From Crocinitomicaceae bacterium (GTDB lineage: Bacteria; Bacteroidota; Bacteroidia; Flavobacteriales_D; Crocinitomicaceae): DNA of 64,000 nt. Each line of letters starts with the position of its first letter. Position 1 is the first letter of the stretch. Positions 17,501-26,589 of the stretch are shown piece by piece. Location of the stretch: contig JAHEMJ010000002.1 of assembly GCA_024643725.1 (NCBI GenBank), positions 1 to 64,000 on the forward strand. Direction: 5' to 3'. The notes beneath the pieces are model-generated. The model had not been told where the DNA came from and searched no databases. It saw only the letters and a list, made by a program, of their open reading frames with translations. A program made the position numbers and the translations under genes.

Positions 17501-20177
17501 TGGCGCATTGTCCAGCGCTTGGCGTGAAGCTATACGTCGTGGTTGCTTGGTTGTTCAAGGCTGGAGACCATGATCCGTTAATTCCATTCAATGAAGAAGT
17601 CGGCAGGACACTCAAAGTCGCTCCCTGACAAATCGGATTAACAGCTATAAACGTCGGTGTGACTTGCGGATTGACCGTAATCGTTAAAGTCGTTGTCGTG
17701 GCACATTGTCCAACGGTAGGCGTGAACGTGTACGTCGTGGTTGCTTGGTTGTTCAAGGCCGGAGACCATGATCCGTTAATTCCATTCAATGAAGAATTCG
17801 GCAAGACACTCAACGTTGTTCCTTGACAAATCGGACTGACAGCTGTAAAGGTCGGCGTGACTTGCGGATTCACCGTGATCGTTAAAGTTGCTGTCGTGGC
17901 ACATTGTCCAGCAGTTGGCGTGAAGGTGTAGGTCGTGGTCGCTTGGTTGTTCAAGGCAGGAGACCATGATCCTGTTATGTTGTTCAGTGATGTTGACGGC
18001 AATACACTCAAGGTTGCCCCTTGACAAATTGGATTCACAGCTGCAAATGTCGGTGTGACTTGCGGATTGACCGTAATCGTTAAAGTCGTTGTCGTGGCAC
18101 ATTGTCCAACGGTAGGCGTGAAGGTGTACGTCGTCGTCGCTTGGTTGTTCAAGGCTGGAGACCAAGTTCCCGTAATGTTGTTTAGTGAAGTAGTCGGCAA
18201 GGCACTCAGCGTTGCTCCCTGACAAATCGGACTCACCGCATTGAAAGTCGCTGTGACTTGCGGATTCACCGTAATCGTTAAAGTCGTTGACGTGGCACAT
18301 TGTCCAGCAGTTGGCGTGAAGGTGTACGTCGTGGTTGCTTGGTTGTTCAAGGTGGGCGACCATGATCCGTTAATTCCATTCAACGAAATGGTCGGCAGGA
18401 CACTCAAAGTCGCTCCCTGACAAATCGGATTCACCGCATTAAAAGTCGGTGTGACTTGCGCATTCACCGTAATCGTTAAAGTCGTTGTCGTGGCACATTG
18501 TCCAGCAGTTGGCGTGAAGGTGTACGTCGTGGTTGCTTGGTTGTTCAAGGCAGGCGACCAAGTTCCTGAAATGTTGTTCAATGATGTTGTCGGCAAGGAA
18601 TTCAACGTTGCCCCCTGACAAATCGGACTCACGGCATTAAATGTCGGCGTGAATTGCGGATTGACCGTGACAATGGTTGTACTGACAATCGTACAGGGAC
18701 CTTTGATGGCAGTGATAGTATAGGTGATGGTTTGGACTTGATTGGACGAATTGATTAATGTTTGGCTGATGTTTGGACCGCTTCCGTTACTTGCGCCAGA
18801 AATGAATGAATTCGAACTCACTGTCCATTGCACGCTTGTTCCTGCTGGAATGCTGCTCATCAACGGAATATTCGTTGAATTACCACTGCAAATTGCTTGC
18901 GTACTTGGATTGATTAAGACTGGTGGCGCCGTCACTTGGACATTCACATATTGAGTGGCTTGACAGCCGAATTGATCGAATCCATTTAGGATTCCCATGA
19001 AATTACCTGGATTGTTGTACGTGATGTTGAACGGTCCTGTTCCAGAGCCAGTACTCGATGTCGCACCATTGGTAAAAATCCAATTCAATCCACCTGAAAC
19101 GTTGCTTGATCCAGTCGCGTTGAAGGTCACACTATTGCCTTGGCAAATCGTTGTATTCGTCGCGTTAAGGATGGGATGAGGTCCTAAAAAAGTACCCGGA
19201 TTCGACGTGTTTCCAACATTAAAACTCAAGGTAAATCCAGTACTAGCGCTGAAGTTGTTAATTAAAATGGCGTAGGATACACCGGCCACCATATTGACGT
19301 ATTGACAATAGGCATTTTCACCTGGATCACAATTGGGCCATTCATCAAAGTCCAAATCCACTAAATTCAATCCGGTTGATCCCGCTGTGTTGAGACAGGA
19401 TGATGAGTTACAACGAATAGGTGTTCGTGGTCCACATGCATCCGTCCCACTGAGTTGATATAAAATGAAATCGATGTCGTCGTTCGCATTAATCGGGGTG
19501 ATGTCGAATGTTAAGGTTCCACTAGTTTGACAAGTCCATTTAAACCAAGAGGAGTTGCCTTCATCCGGGCCCCAAACATCCAAACAAGTTCCTGGTTCTG
19601 GTTCGTCATTGTCCAACCCACCACCACTTAACGAAGCAACACTCACCGCATTTTGATTACACAAATATGCCGCTCCGCTGCAGTCAGCACCAGGATTCAC
19701 GGTAGGTGTGTAGCAATTGACACAAAGTATAAAACTTCCTTGATAGCTCGGAGGTGAACTGATTCGAATGTAATAAGTGTTTCCTGGGACCAATGCGCCT
19801 TCGTACAATTGTGTGCTTCCCACACCTAAGGTTCCGCTCGAACAGCCTAATTCGAACAATAAACTCAAGCAGGACCCGGAGTAAAGGGCCATGTTTGGCG
19901 CAATCATCGTTCCTCCACTACCACTGCCGTTCGCTGAAATTAAAACATCCGTTCCAGTTGCCACAAATTGAAACCAAACATCTTGTGTAGCGGTCGTTGG
20001 CCAACAAGTGGGCATGGAAGTCATACCTGTTGTGGCGCCAACATTAGTGAAATTGAGGTTTGTCGAGCAGTAATTGGTGACAGATGGCAGATAAGTAGCC
20101 GAAAAACAGTCATCTCCCTGTCCATATGTGTGACCCATGAACAGCAAAAGAAAAACAAGAAATTGAACTGTTTTCAC
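14559..20177 (-). CDS. Giant T9SS type B repeat protein (adhesin-like)
   Basis: 1872 residues. Signal peptide 1-19 (LVFLLLFMGHTYGQ), then an N-terminal part of about 320 residues with many cysteines (two modules resembling secreted jelly-roll-like domains, e.g. SWFKWTCQTSGTLTFDI). Two Ig-like segments (about 335-505) lead to 18 tandem 66-residue repeats (about 509-1695). The C-terminus is a gliding-motility-type sorting domain (about 1780-1872: APNAFTPDEDEFNPTW, FDRWGELIWE, WDGTYGSDGRK). The start is a GTG at 20177: no in-frame ATG exists before the upstream stop at 20202-20204, and the signal peptide begins there. Each repeat has two cysteines (positions 12 and 53), fitting a disulfide-closed Ig-like fold. 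Probably a long surface fibre; ligand unknown. Confidence 0.88.
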   Translation of the reverse strand: MKTVQFLVFLLLFMGHTYGQGDDCFSATYLPSVTNYCSTNLNFTNVGATTGMTSMPTCWPTTATQDVWFQFVATGTDVLISANGSGSGGTMIAPNMALYSGSCLSLLFELGCSSGTLGVGSTQLYEGALVPGNTYYIRISSPPSYQGSFILCVNCYTPTVNPGADCSGAAYLCNQNAVSVASLSGGGLDNDEPEPGTCLDVWGPDEGNSSWFKWTCQTSGTLTFDITPINANDDIDFILYQLSGTDACGPRTPIRCNSSSCLNTAGSTGLNLVDLDFDEWPNCDPGENAYCQYVNMVAGVSYAILINNFSASTGFTLSFNVGNTSNPGTFLGPHPILNATNTTICQGNSVTFNATGSSNVSGGLNWIFTNGATSSTGSGTGPFNITYNNPGNFMGILNGFDQFGCQATQYVNVQVTAPPVLINPSTQAICSGNSTNIPLMSSIPAGTSVQWTVSSNSFISGASNGSGPNISQTLINSSNQVQTITYTITAIKGPCTIVSTTIVTVNPQFTPTFNAVSPICQGATLNSLPTTSLNNISGTWSPALNNQATTTYTFTPTAGQCATTTTLTITVNAQVTPTFNAVNPICQGATLSVLPTISLNGINGSWSPTLNNQATTTYTFTPTAGQCATSTTLTITVNPQVTATFNAVSPICQGATLSALPTTSLNNITGTWSPALNNQATTTYTFTPTVGQCATTTTLTITVNPQVTPTFAAVNPICQGATLSVLPSTSLNNITGSWSPALNNQATTTYTFTPTAGQCATTATLTITVNPQVTPTFTAVSPICQGTTLSVLPNSSLNGINGSWSPALNNQATTTYTFTPTVGQCATTTTLTITVNPQVTPTFIAVNPICQGATLSVLPTSSLNGINGSWSPALNNQATTTYSFTPSAGQCATTTTLTITVNPQVTPTFAAVNPVCQGATLSVLPTTSLNNIAGTWSPALNNQATTTYTFTPTAGQCATTTTLTITVNAQVTPTFAAVNTICQGDNLSALPSSSLNNISGTWSPALNNQATTTYTFTPTAGQCTTSTTLTITVNPQVTPTFNAVSPICQGATLNSLPTTSLNNIAGTWSPALNNQTTTTYTFTPTAGQCATSTTLTITVNPQVTPTFNSVNPICPGTTLSVLPSSSLNGINGSWSPALNNQATTTYTFTPIAGQCTTTTTLTITVNPQVTPTFAAVNPICQGTTLSVPPTTSLNNITGTWSPALNNQATTTYTFTPTVGQCATTTTLTITVNPQVTPTFTAVSPICQGDNLSALPSSSLNNISGTWSPALNNQANTTYTFTPTVGQCATTTTLTITVNPQVTPTFAAVNPICQGTTLSVLPTTSLNNISGTWSPALNNQATTTYTFTPTAGQCATTTTLTITVNPQVTPTFTAVSPICQGDNLSALPSSSLNNITGTWSPALNNQATTTYTFTPTAGQCSTTTTLTITVNPQVTPTFAAVNPICQGDNLSALPSSSLNNITGTWSPALNNQATTTYTFTPSSGQCATTTTLTITVNPQVTPTFAAVNPICQGDNLSALPSSSLNNITGTWSPALNNQATTTYTFTPSAGQCATTTTLTITVNPQVTPTFAAVNPICQGATLSVLPTTSLNNITGTWSPALNNQATTTYTFTPTVGQCATTTTLTITVNPQVTPTFTAVSPICQGDNLSALPSSSLNNITGTWSPALNNQATTTYTFTPTAGQCAVSTSLTQTIIELPIAQFTVIPLDSVLLGSTLYFNNNSSFATQYSWFINDNFFSDASDPVYVTSNEDQFLFTLIASNEGCLDTFELYLPLAENTYVFAPNAFTPDEDEFNPTWKPYLSDDFDLENYHLLIFDRWGELIWESFDYAMSWDGTYGSDGRKVQDGTYTWILTIKKKQNDQFRQYSGTVMRIR
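15090..18653 (-). repeat. 18 x 198-bp tandem repeat inside the giant T9SS gene
   Basis: Eighteen in-frame units of 198 bases (66 codons) run without interruption. Units alternate between two subtypes, FxAVxPICQGDNLSALPSSS and FxAVxPICQG(A/T)TLSVLPTTS. Pairs 11-12, 13-14 and 17-18 are nearly identical dimers, and 15-16 are near-identical. This points to recent duplication in 198- and 396-base steps, for example by recombination or slippage. Confidence 0.95.
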
Positions 20178-20283
20178 GATGACTTCAATTAGCAGATGAA
20201 GTTAGTGAATATCAGATTCTTAAAAAAATTAAAGTTGTTTTTCTCTTTTGTTTTCACTACATTTATGTACAATTATTCCTCAT

Positions 20284-21858
20284 ATGCAAGTTTACACAGG
20301 ACCATGGACCAAAGCGGAAGCTGCTCATTTATTGAGAAGAACAACCTTCGGCGCAACCAATCAACAGATATTAACAGCGGTTTCGAATGGCATGTCCGCT
20401 ACTGTTTCATCCCTCCTTCAAATTCCTGTTTCGGATGAACCTTTGGCATATGATGCGGGAGAAACCATTGTGGCTCAAGGAACTTCTTGGGTGAATGCGG
20501 TGTATCCAGCAAATCAAACGCAAAACCAACAAACGGAGAATGCGCGGTTTAAATCCTTGGGTGCTTGGATCGCGAAAAACATGAACCAAGAACAACTATG
20601 TATTGCTGAGAAGATGGCTTTCTTTTGGCAAAATCACTTTGGTGTAACGGCAACTGCAGAAGCGAGAGCGATGTATCATTTTTTAAACTTGTTGCGTCAG
20701 AATGCACTCGGGAATTTCAAGCAATTGATCAAAGATGTAACGGTTGATCCAGCCATGTTGCTTTTCTTGAATGGGGCAACGAACAACGTTTATTCTCCAA
20801 ACGAAAATTACTCACGTGAATTGTTGGAGTTGTTTTCCATTGGCAAAGGAAATCAAATAGCAACCGGTGATTATTCAACGTATACCGAAACGGATGTCGC
20901 TGCGGGAGCGAAGATCCTCACTGGATTCACCGTGAATGGCATTCGAAGTTCAACGGTTACACAAGCTACGACAACGTTCATGCCCTTATTACATGATAAT
21001 ACAGCGAAAACACTTTCCTATCATTTCAACAACCAAGTCATCACAGCTGCAGGTGCGACGGAATATGCAAATTACATTGATGTAATTTTCTCACAACCAC
21101 ATGTTGCGCAATTCATTTGTTCGAAAATTTACCGGTATTTCGTGAATTACGACATTACGCCTTCCGTTCAAACGAATGTCATCGATGCGATGGCTCAGAC
21201 ATTGATCACAAACAACTATGAGATTTTGCCTGTCATGCAGCAGCTTTTGACGAGCGATCATTTTTATGATATGAGCGTGCGAGGAGCGATCATCCGAAAT
21301 CCCCTTGAAATGATCATGGGAGCAATGAATCCTACGCAAACAATTCCAAATTTTGGATTAGTCGGGGATTATCAAACATACATTTCGATTTACTATGTCG
21401 CTGATACCATGGGGCAATCTTACATTGTTCCACCTAGCGTGGCTGGATGGTTGGCTTATTATCAAGCTCCAGCGTACTCAAAATTGTGGATTAATTCCAC
21501 GTACATTAAAAAGCGCTTCGACATCGTTTCAGCATTGGTGTATACAGGTGTACCTATTGGGACAAATGTCCTAAAAATGAATTTACTTGGATTCTTGAAT
21601 GGATTGTCCGATCCGTCCAATGCACCGCAAGTCATCGATGACATTTGCGATGTCTTTTTTCCAAAAGCCATTTCGCTAACCGACAAATTGACGTTGAAAG
21701 CCATTTTGACCGGTGGACTTCCTGATTTCGAATGGACCATTCAATATAATGATTATCAAGCGAATCCAACGAATACGACGTATTACACACCAGTGACACA
21801 ACGCATGCAAGCGCTCATGAATGTGATTTTAAAAATGCCACAATTCCAAACCATTTAA
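20284..21858 (+). CDS. DUF1800 domain protein
   Basis: 524 residues from the ATG at 20284, chosen over an upstream TTG (20248) because the family begins with the segment AEAAHLLRRTTFGAT and a possible promoter (TTG 20235-20237, 20-base spacer, TACATTTA 20258-20265) lies between them and 20284. Other hallmarks are WQNHFGVT and NYSRELLELFSIG. DUF1800 proteins nearly always occur directly before a DUF1501 protein, as here, and both are thought to be secreted; the enzymatic role is unknown. No clear signal peptide is visible from this start. The stop overlaps the ATG of the DUF1501 gene (TAATG), so translation is coupled. Confidence 0.88.
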   Translation: MQVYTGPWTKAEAAHLLRRTTFGATNQQILTAVSNGMSATVSSLLQIPVSDEPLAYDAGETIVAQGTSWVNAVYPANQTQNQQTENARFKSLGAWIAKNMNQEQLCIAEKMAFFWQNHFGVTATAEARAMYHFLNLLRQNALGNFKQLIKDVTVDPAMLLFLNGATNNVYSPNENYSRELLELFSIGKGNQIATGDYSTYTETDVAAGAKILTGFTVNGIRSSTVTQATTTFMPLLHDNTAKTLSYHFNNQVITAAGATEYANYIDVIFSQPHVAQFICSKIYRYFVNYDITPSVQTNVIDAMAQTLITNNYEILPVMQQLLTSDHFYDMSVRGAIIRNPLEMIMGAMNPTQTIPNFGLVGDYQTYISIYYVADTMGQSYIVPPSVAGWLAYYQAPAYSKLWINSTYIKKRFDIVSALVYTGVPIGTNVLKMNLLGFLNGLSDPSNAPQVIDDICDVFFPKAISLTDKLTLKAILTGGLPDFEWTIQYNDYQANPTNTTYYTPVTQRMQALMNVILKMPQFQTI

Positions 21859-23408
21859 TGATGAAAAGAAGAGACTTTTTACGCCGTGCTTCCTTAGCAT
21901 CCCTTTCTTTGCCCTTTGTTTCAAATGGTTTTTCCATGCAAGCAATTTCAAAAGAACTCTTTGACTTCTCCAAAAATGCGGAGGACCGCGTGCTTGTGTT
22001 AATTCGCATGAATGGGGGAAATGATGGCTTGAACATGGTGTTTCCCGTTGATCAATACGCGAACTTGATGATTCAGCGTCCAAACATCTTAATTCCTCAA
22101 AATCAATTGTTGAATTTAAGCAGCGATTTGGCACTTCATCCCAAAATGACGGGCATGCAAGACTTGTTTAACAACGGAAAATTAACCGTGATTCAAAACG
22201 TGGGCTACCCAGAACCGAATCGCTCGCATTTCCGTTCGACGGATATTTGGTCCACAGGTTCCTTGGATGTCAATCAAACGAGTGGATGGTTGGGACGTTA
22301 TTTCGACAGCAACTACCCGAATTTTCCAGCGGATTATCCAAATGCAAATTTCCCGGATCCATTCGCGATTTCGATGGGATCGGAGGTTTCGACAACCTGT
22401 CAAGGACTCATGGGGAATTTCTCACATGCGGTGAACGATCCATTCAACACATCGAATTTGTTGTTAACGAGTGTAACGAACGACGGAACTTATTACGGTT
22501 CCCACATCGAGTACATTTCCACCTTGATCAATCAAACGAATGAATATGGAACATCCATCAGCGCCTCCGCCAATGCTGGAAATTCCTTGTCCACCATGTA
22601 TGACCCCACAAATCCGCTTGCGGTTCAATTGAAGTACATAGCTCAAATGATTTCGGGTGGACTAAAAACGAAAGTGTACATCATCAATATTGGTGGATTT
22701 GATACCCATGATTCTCAAGTGGATCAAACCAATTTGGCGGAAGGGAATCACGCGAATTTGCTGAAAATGATTTCGGATGCGGTGGCAGCTTTTCAAAACG
22801 ATTTGCAGTTGCTGGGATTAGAACAGCGCGTTGCTGGTATGACTTTCTCAGAGTTTGGACGACAAATCGCAAGCAATGGATCATTTGGTACGGATCACGG
22901 TGATGCGGCTCCCATATTCCTCTTCGGTTCTTGTGTGAATACAGGCATTATTGGGCCAAATCCAACCATTGACAATCAAATCAATGAGCAAGCGGGTGTA
23001 CCAATGCAAATTGATTTCAGAAATATTTATGCCTCCATCTTGCGCGATTGGTTCGAAGCACCAGAGGCGAGTATTCAGGCCTTGTTTGAACAAAACATCA
23101 CTTATTTGGATGTCCTTTCCGGATGTAGCGTTGGGATTGCGGAATTGGAAGAACAGAAATTAAATCCAATCATTTATCCGAATCCAGCACCAAGCAATGT
23201 GACCTTGCGTTTTGTTGGAAAAGGGGAGCAGTACCAAATCTTCATCATTGATGAACAAGGCAAAGTACTGTTAAAACCGTTTGAAGGATTTTTAGCGGCA
23301 CAACAACATGACCTTCCTTTGGAAACAAGTAAGTTGCCTTCGGGACATTACTACGCATTGATCAGCGCAACAAACAGCCGCGAGCTAGTCGCGTTCCAAA
23401 AGATTTAA
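21858..23408 (+). CDS. DUF1501 protein with Tat-like signal and T9SS type A sorting domain
   Basis: 516 residues. The N-terminus is MMKRRDFLRRASLASLSLPF, a twin-arginine signal. The sulfatase-superfamily-like DUF1501 core has LVLIRMNGGNDGLNMVFP (about 34-55), HFRSTDIWSTG and the family block TFSEFGRQIASNGSFGTDHG (about 330-350). After about residue 430 comes a type A T9SS sorting domain (YPNPAPSNVTLRFVG ... LPSGHYYALI). Start at 21858 or 21861 is equally possible (ATGATG). It is translationally coupled to DUF1800. Having a Tat-type signal and a T9SS domain on one protein is unusual but coherent if the folded core is exported by Tat. Confidence 0.85.
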   Translation: MMKRRDFLRRASLASLSLPFVSNGFSMQAISKELFDFSKNAEDRVLVLIRMNGGNDGLNMVFPVDQYANLMIQRPNILIPQNQLLNLSSDLALHPKMTGMQDLFNNGKLTVIQNVGYPEPNRSHFRSTDIWSTGSLDVNQTSGWLGRYFDSNYPNFPADYPNANFPDPFAISMGSEVSTTCQGLMGNFSHAVNDPFNTSNLLLTSVTNDGTYYGSHIEYISTLINQTNEYGTSISASANAGNSLSTMYDPTNPLAVQLKYIAQMISGGLKTKVYIINIGGFDTHDSQVDQTNLAEGNHANLLKMISDAVAAFQNDLQLLGLEQRVAGMTFSEFGRQIASNGSFGTDHGDAAPIFLFGSCVNTGIIGPNPTIDNQINEQAGVPMQIDFRNIYASILRDWFEAPEASIQALFEQNITYLDVLSGCSVGIAELEEQKLNPIIYPNPAPSNVTLRFVGKGEQYQIFIIDEQGKVLLKPFEGFLAAQQHDLPLETSKLPSGHYYALISATNSRELVAFQKI

Positions 23409-25708
23409 GGTTTCTTTTGTAATTGATCCACGCGCAATTGACGTTGCATTGGATTTTCCTTCACCGTTTGCTCTTGTTTATACAATTGGTAACGTGTGGC
23501 TTGCATTTCACGTGGCCATGCATTGTTTTTCAAATCCGTATCGGCCGTTTCTAAAAATGGATCCAGGCGGAAAGAGATTACTTCTTTATCGAAAATAAAT
23601 ACTTTGCTCACTTTTTCCTCATAGATTCTCCAGATTTCTGCTGGAATACGTCGAACTTCGGTCGTTCCATCTGCAAACGTGAATTCAATGATCAATGGCA
23701 TAACAAGTCCACCGATGTTCTTGAAACTGATTTCGTAAAATTGCTTATTGGCATTCAAATATGCTAGGTCTTTTGGATCTAATTTTGCCGCAAAATCTTC
23801 GTATTCTTTCTTGTCTAAAGCATCCACGAAGTAAATGTTTCTGTTTCCGTAAAAGTCGTCGATGTTTGGATCTTTTTCATTCACTGTTTGGGCGATAGCT
23901 GTTTTGTTGCGGGTATCGCCAATGAATGGATCTTTCTGCGCATCTTGTGTTTCTTTCAAACCTTTTTCTACCGTTGGATTCATCGTGTTTAATTGGAACC
24001 ATTTCACGTCCTCGATGGCAATGTCTACATTGTCTGTTCCGTAGAACCATCCTCTCCAAAACCAGTCCAAGTCCACTGCAGAAGCATCTTCCATCGTGCG
24101 GAAAAAGTCCGCCGGAGTTGGATGTTTGAATTTCCATCGTTCGCAATATGTTTTAAACGCGTAATCGAATAGTTCGCGTCCCATAATGGTTTCTCGCAAA
24201 ATATTCAAGGCAGTTGCTGGTTTACCGTAAGCGTTGTTTCCAAACTGCATGATGGATTCTGAATTGGTCATGATGGGTGAAATTGTGCTTTTATCCCCAC
24301 GCATGTAATCTGCTATCATGTATGCCGGTCCGCGACGTGACGGATAACCGCGTTCCCATTCTTGTTCCGTTAAATACTGTACGAAAGTATTTAATCCTTC
24401 ATCCATCCATGTCCATTGGCGTTCGTCGGAATTGATAATCATCGGGAAGAAATTGTGTCCAACCTCGTGAATAATCACACCCCACATGCCGTATTTCTCT
24501 CCTTCAGTGTAGGTGCCATCTGCCTCTGGACGTCCACCGTTGAAGCAAATCATCGGGTATTCCATTCCGATCCATTTACTGTGGACAGAAATCGCTACTG
24601 GATAAGGATAGTCCACGGTGTATTTCGAGTACGTTTTAATCGTATGTGCGACTAATTTCGTCGAATAGCGCTCCCATAGTGGATTCCCTTCTTTCGGATA
24701 ATAAGACATACACAAGACATTTTTTCCATTCACGGGCATGTTTTGCGCATCCCAAATAAATTTGCGCGAAGTGGCAAAGGCAAAGTCGCGCACATTTGTC
24801 GCTTTATACGTCCATGTTTTCGTTTTTTTCGCTTTGTCAGCTTCTGCTTTTTCCGCCTCCGCCTGAGTAACGATGATCACAGGGACATCTGATTTACGCG
24901 CTTGTTCCAGGCGTTTCTTTTGATCTGCAGTAAGAATACTTGCATAGTTTTGACATTCTCCAGTCGCAGCGACCACGTGGTCAGCAGGAACGGTAATGTT
25001 AACTTCGTAGTCACCAAACGGCAGGGTAAACTCACCGCGTCCAAGGAATTGTTTGTTTTGCCAGCCTGTTACGTCGTTATAGACACACATTCTAGGAAAG
25101 AATTGAGCAATGGTATACAGGTAATTTTGATCTTTTTCAAAATACTCATATCCCGAGCGTCCACCCACTTGCATGCGGTCGTTGATGTTGTACCACCATT
25201 TGACTTGAAAAGTAATGCTGGTATTTGGCATTAAGGGTTTTTCCAAATCGATGCGCAACATGGTTTTGTTGATGAAATAGGACATTTTTTGTCCAGATGT
25301 ATTCGTGATTTGTTCTATTTTAAATCCACCGTCGTATTTGAAGTCGCGTTTGCGAATGTCCCCCATGGATTTGAAGTCTTCCATTTTTTCGACTTCAATT
25401 AATTTCGTTTCCGAGTTTTCATCGTAGATGTTTTGATCCAATTGCAACCAAAGGTAATCCAAGCGGTCTGGAGAATTATTCGTGTAGGTGATGGTCTCAA
25501 ATCCACTTAATTTTTGTGTTGCATCGTCGATGACCAAGTTCATTTTGTAATCGGCTTTTTGCTGATAGTAATGATAGCCGGGTGCTCCTGATGCAGCATG
25601 ATATTCATTCGGAGTTGGTAATTCTTGGTCCAATTGAGCAAATTTCTTTTGAGCAGAAAGTTGCATGCTACACAAGATGAGTAAAGAACTTAGGATACGT
25701 GTTTTCAT
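23405..25708 (-). CDS. M1-family metallopeptidase
   Basis: 767 residues. A signal peptide (1-19, LLILCSMQLSAQ) sends it to the periplasm or beyond. The zinc site HEVGH is at 414-418 with the third ligand E437 after 18 residues (WMDEGLNTF), the gluzincin spacing. GMEYP (381-385) stands at the place of the GxMEN exopeptidase motif. The N-terminal beta-saddle domain (about 50-290) and a C-terminal region of about 250 residues complete the architecture. It is likely an aminopeptidase that trims peptides. Start overlaps the stop of the upstream DUF6702 gene by four bases, so they form an operon. Its end overlaps the DUF1501 end by 3 bases, convergently. Confidence 0.9.
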   Translation of the reverse strand: MKTRILSSLLILCSMQLSAQKKFAQLDQELPTPNEYHAASGAPGYHYYQQKADYKMNLVIDDATQKLSGFETITYTNNSPDRLDYLWLQLDQNIYDENSETKLIEVEKMEDFKSMGDIRKRDFKYDGGFKIEQITNTSGQKMSYFINKTMLRIDLEKPLMPNTSITFQVKWWYNINDRMQVGGRSGYEYFEKDQNYLYTIAQFFPRMCVYNDVTGWQNKQFLGRGEFTLPFGDYEVNITVPADHVVAATGECQNYASILTADQKKRLEQARKSDVPVIIVTQAEAEKAEADKAKKTKTWTYKATNVRDFAFATSRKFIWDAQNMPVNGKNVLCMSYYPKEGNPLWERYSTKLVAHTIKTYSKYTVDYPYPVAISVHSKWIGMEYPMICFNGGRPEADGTYTEGEKYGMWGVIIHEVGHNFFPMIINSDERQWTWMDEGLNTFVQYLTEQEWERGYPSRRGPAYMIADYMRGDKSTISPIMTNSESIMQFGNNAYGKPATALNILRETIMGRELFDYAFKTYCERWKFKHPTPADFFRTMEDASAVDLDWFWRGWFYGTDNVDIAIEDVKWFQLNTMNPTVEKGLKETQDAQKDPFIGDTRNKTAIAQTVNEKDPNIDDFYGNRNIYFVDALDKKEYEDFAAKLDPKDLAYLNANKQFYEISFKNIGGLVMPLIIEFTFADGTTEVRRIPAEIWRIYEEKVSKVFIFDKEVISFRLDPFLETADTDLKNNAWPREMQATRYQLYKQEQTVKENPMQRQLRVDQLQKKP

Positions 25709-26247
25709 GGTTTTAACGCGATTTGTTGAGTGTGTTTATTGGAGGTGAAGTTCACGGTCTGACTTTCTCCTCGATAGATGAAGGTGACTTTGTTTTGTTG
25801 TTCTGGAAAGGCATCCATTAAAAAAGTACAATCAATTTGAAGGGCTGGATAAAGTTGTTTGGCAACAGATGAGAAATAAAGTTCAATCGTTCCGTTTTTC
25901 AACACTTGAAATCCTTCGATTTCCCATTGACTTGAACAATACGCATCGACTGCATTGGAATCGAGGGAACAGCCATATCGAAGCGTCAAATGTTTGTTGA
26001 GGTAGGTCTCAAGTATCCCAACTTCTGTGGCTGCAGGATCTAATTTTTCTAACTTCGTTTTTAGTCCGTACGATTGCATGAGACAGGATTCTAAATCGTG
26101 CGCAGTCGCCACAAAAGATCCTTCAAATTTTTGAGCCACTTCATTGTATTCAATTTCGCCATGAGCGAAAAAAAATTGATGACCCCAACTTGTTGAACAA
26201 GCTAGCAGACAAGTGAATACCAAAAGTAAAAGTGGTTGTTTAAACAT
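25705..26247 (-). CDS. DUF6702-like exported protein
   Basis: 180 residues from the ATG at 26247, preferred over an upstream ATG at 26289 because the signal peptide starts there (KQPLLLLVFTCLLACSTSWG). The mature part begins HQFFFAHGEIEYN, typical of the Bacteroidota DUF6702 group that sits directly upstream of M1 peptidase genes. A lipobox-like LLAC lies within the signal, so it might be a lipoprotein instead. Function unknown. Its stop overlaps the start of the M1 peptidase gene, indicating co-expression. A TATTTTCG sequence lies six bases before the ATG. Confidence 0.8.
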   Translation of the reverse strand: MFKQPLLLLVFTCLLACSTSWGHQFFFAHGEIEYNEVAQKFEGSFVATAHDLESCLMQSYGLKTKLEKLDPAATEVGILETYLNKHLTLRYGCSLDSNAVDAYCSSQWEIEGFQVLKNGTIELYFSSVAKQLYPALQIDCTFLMDAFPEQQNKVTFIYRGESQTVNFTSNKHTQQIALKP

Positions 26248-26319
26248 GTTGTGCGAAAATACAAAAATTAATGAAGTCTTCGTAAGCAATTATCAGGATG
26301 CTTTTCGTAATTTCATAAA

Positions 26320-26535
26320 ATGAAACACGTCATTTTAATACTCGTTTTTTTGTGCGCGAGCAGCGCTTGTCAAAAGGATCCAAATGCTTGTGAATGTGGG
26401 AGAAATCTCATGAAATCTCCAAGTGAACAAGATGCATCCTTGAAAGAAGCATGTGAAGAAAAAGTGCAATCCTTGCCAGAAGAAAAGCAAATGGATTGGT
26501 ATAATCAGAGCATGGAATGCATGAATGAACAATAA
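26320..26535 (+). CDS. Small cysteine-rich lipoprotein, 71 aa
   Basis: The N-terminal 16 residues form a lipoprotein signal (HVILILVFLCASSAC, Cys 17). The mature 55 residues carry C24, C26, C45 and C67, plus a highly charged helical part. No domain is recognised. Cysteines in the mature part hint at disulfides in the periplasm. It lies alone between the divergent DUF6702 gene and upp. Confidence 0.7.
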   Translation: MKHVILILVFLCASSACQKDPNACECGRNLMKSPSEQDASLKEACEEKVQSLPEEKQMDWYNQSMECMNEQ

Positions 26536-26589
26536 CCAGCAGTTGGCGTTTTATTAGTATACAATTAGATTTCTATAATTGAACCGAAC

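Noticed and set aside
15244-18621. Several antisense ORFs of 60-195 codons inside the giant repeat gene
   Set aside because: They are repeated shadows of the 198-bp unit in another frame, with low-complexity composition (H/D/S/C/N-rich), and repeat at exact multiples of 198 bases.
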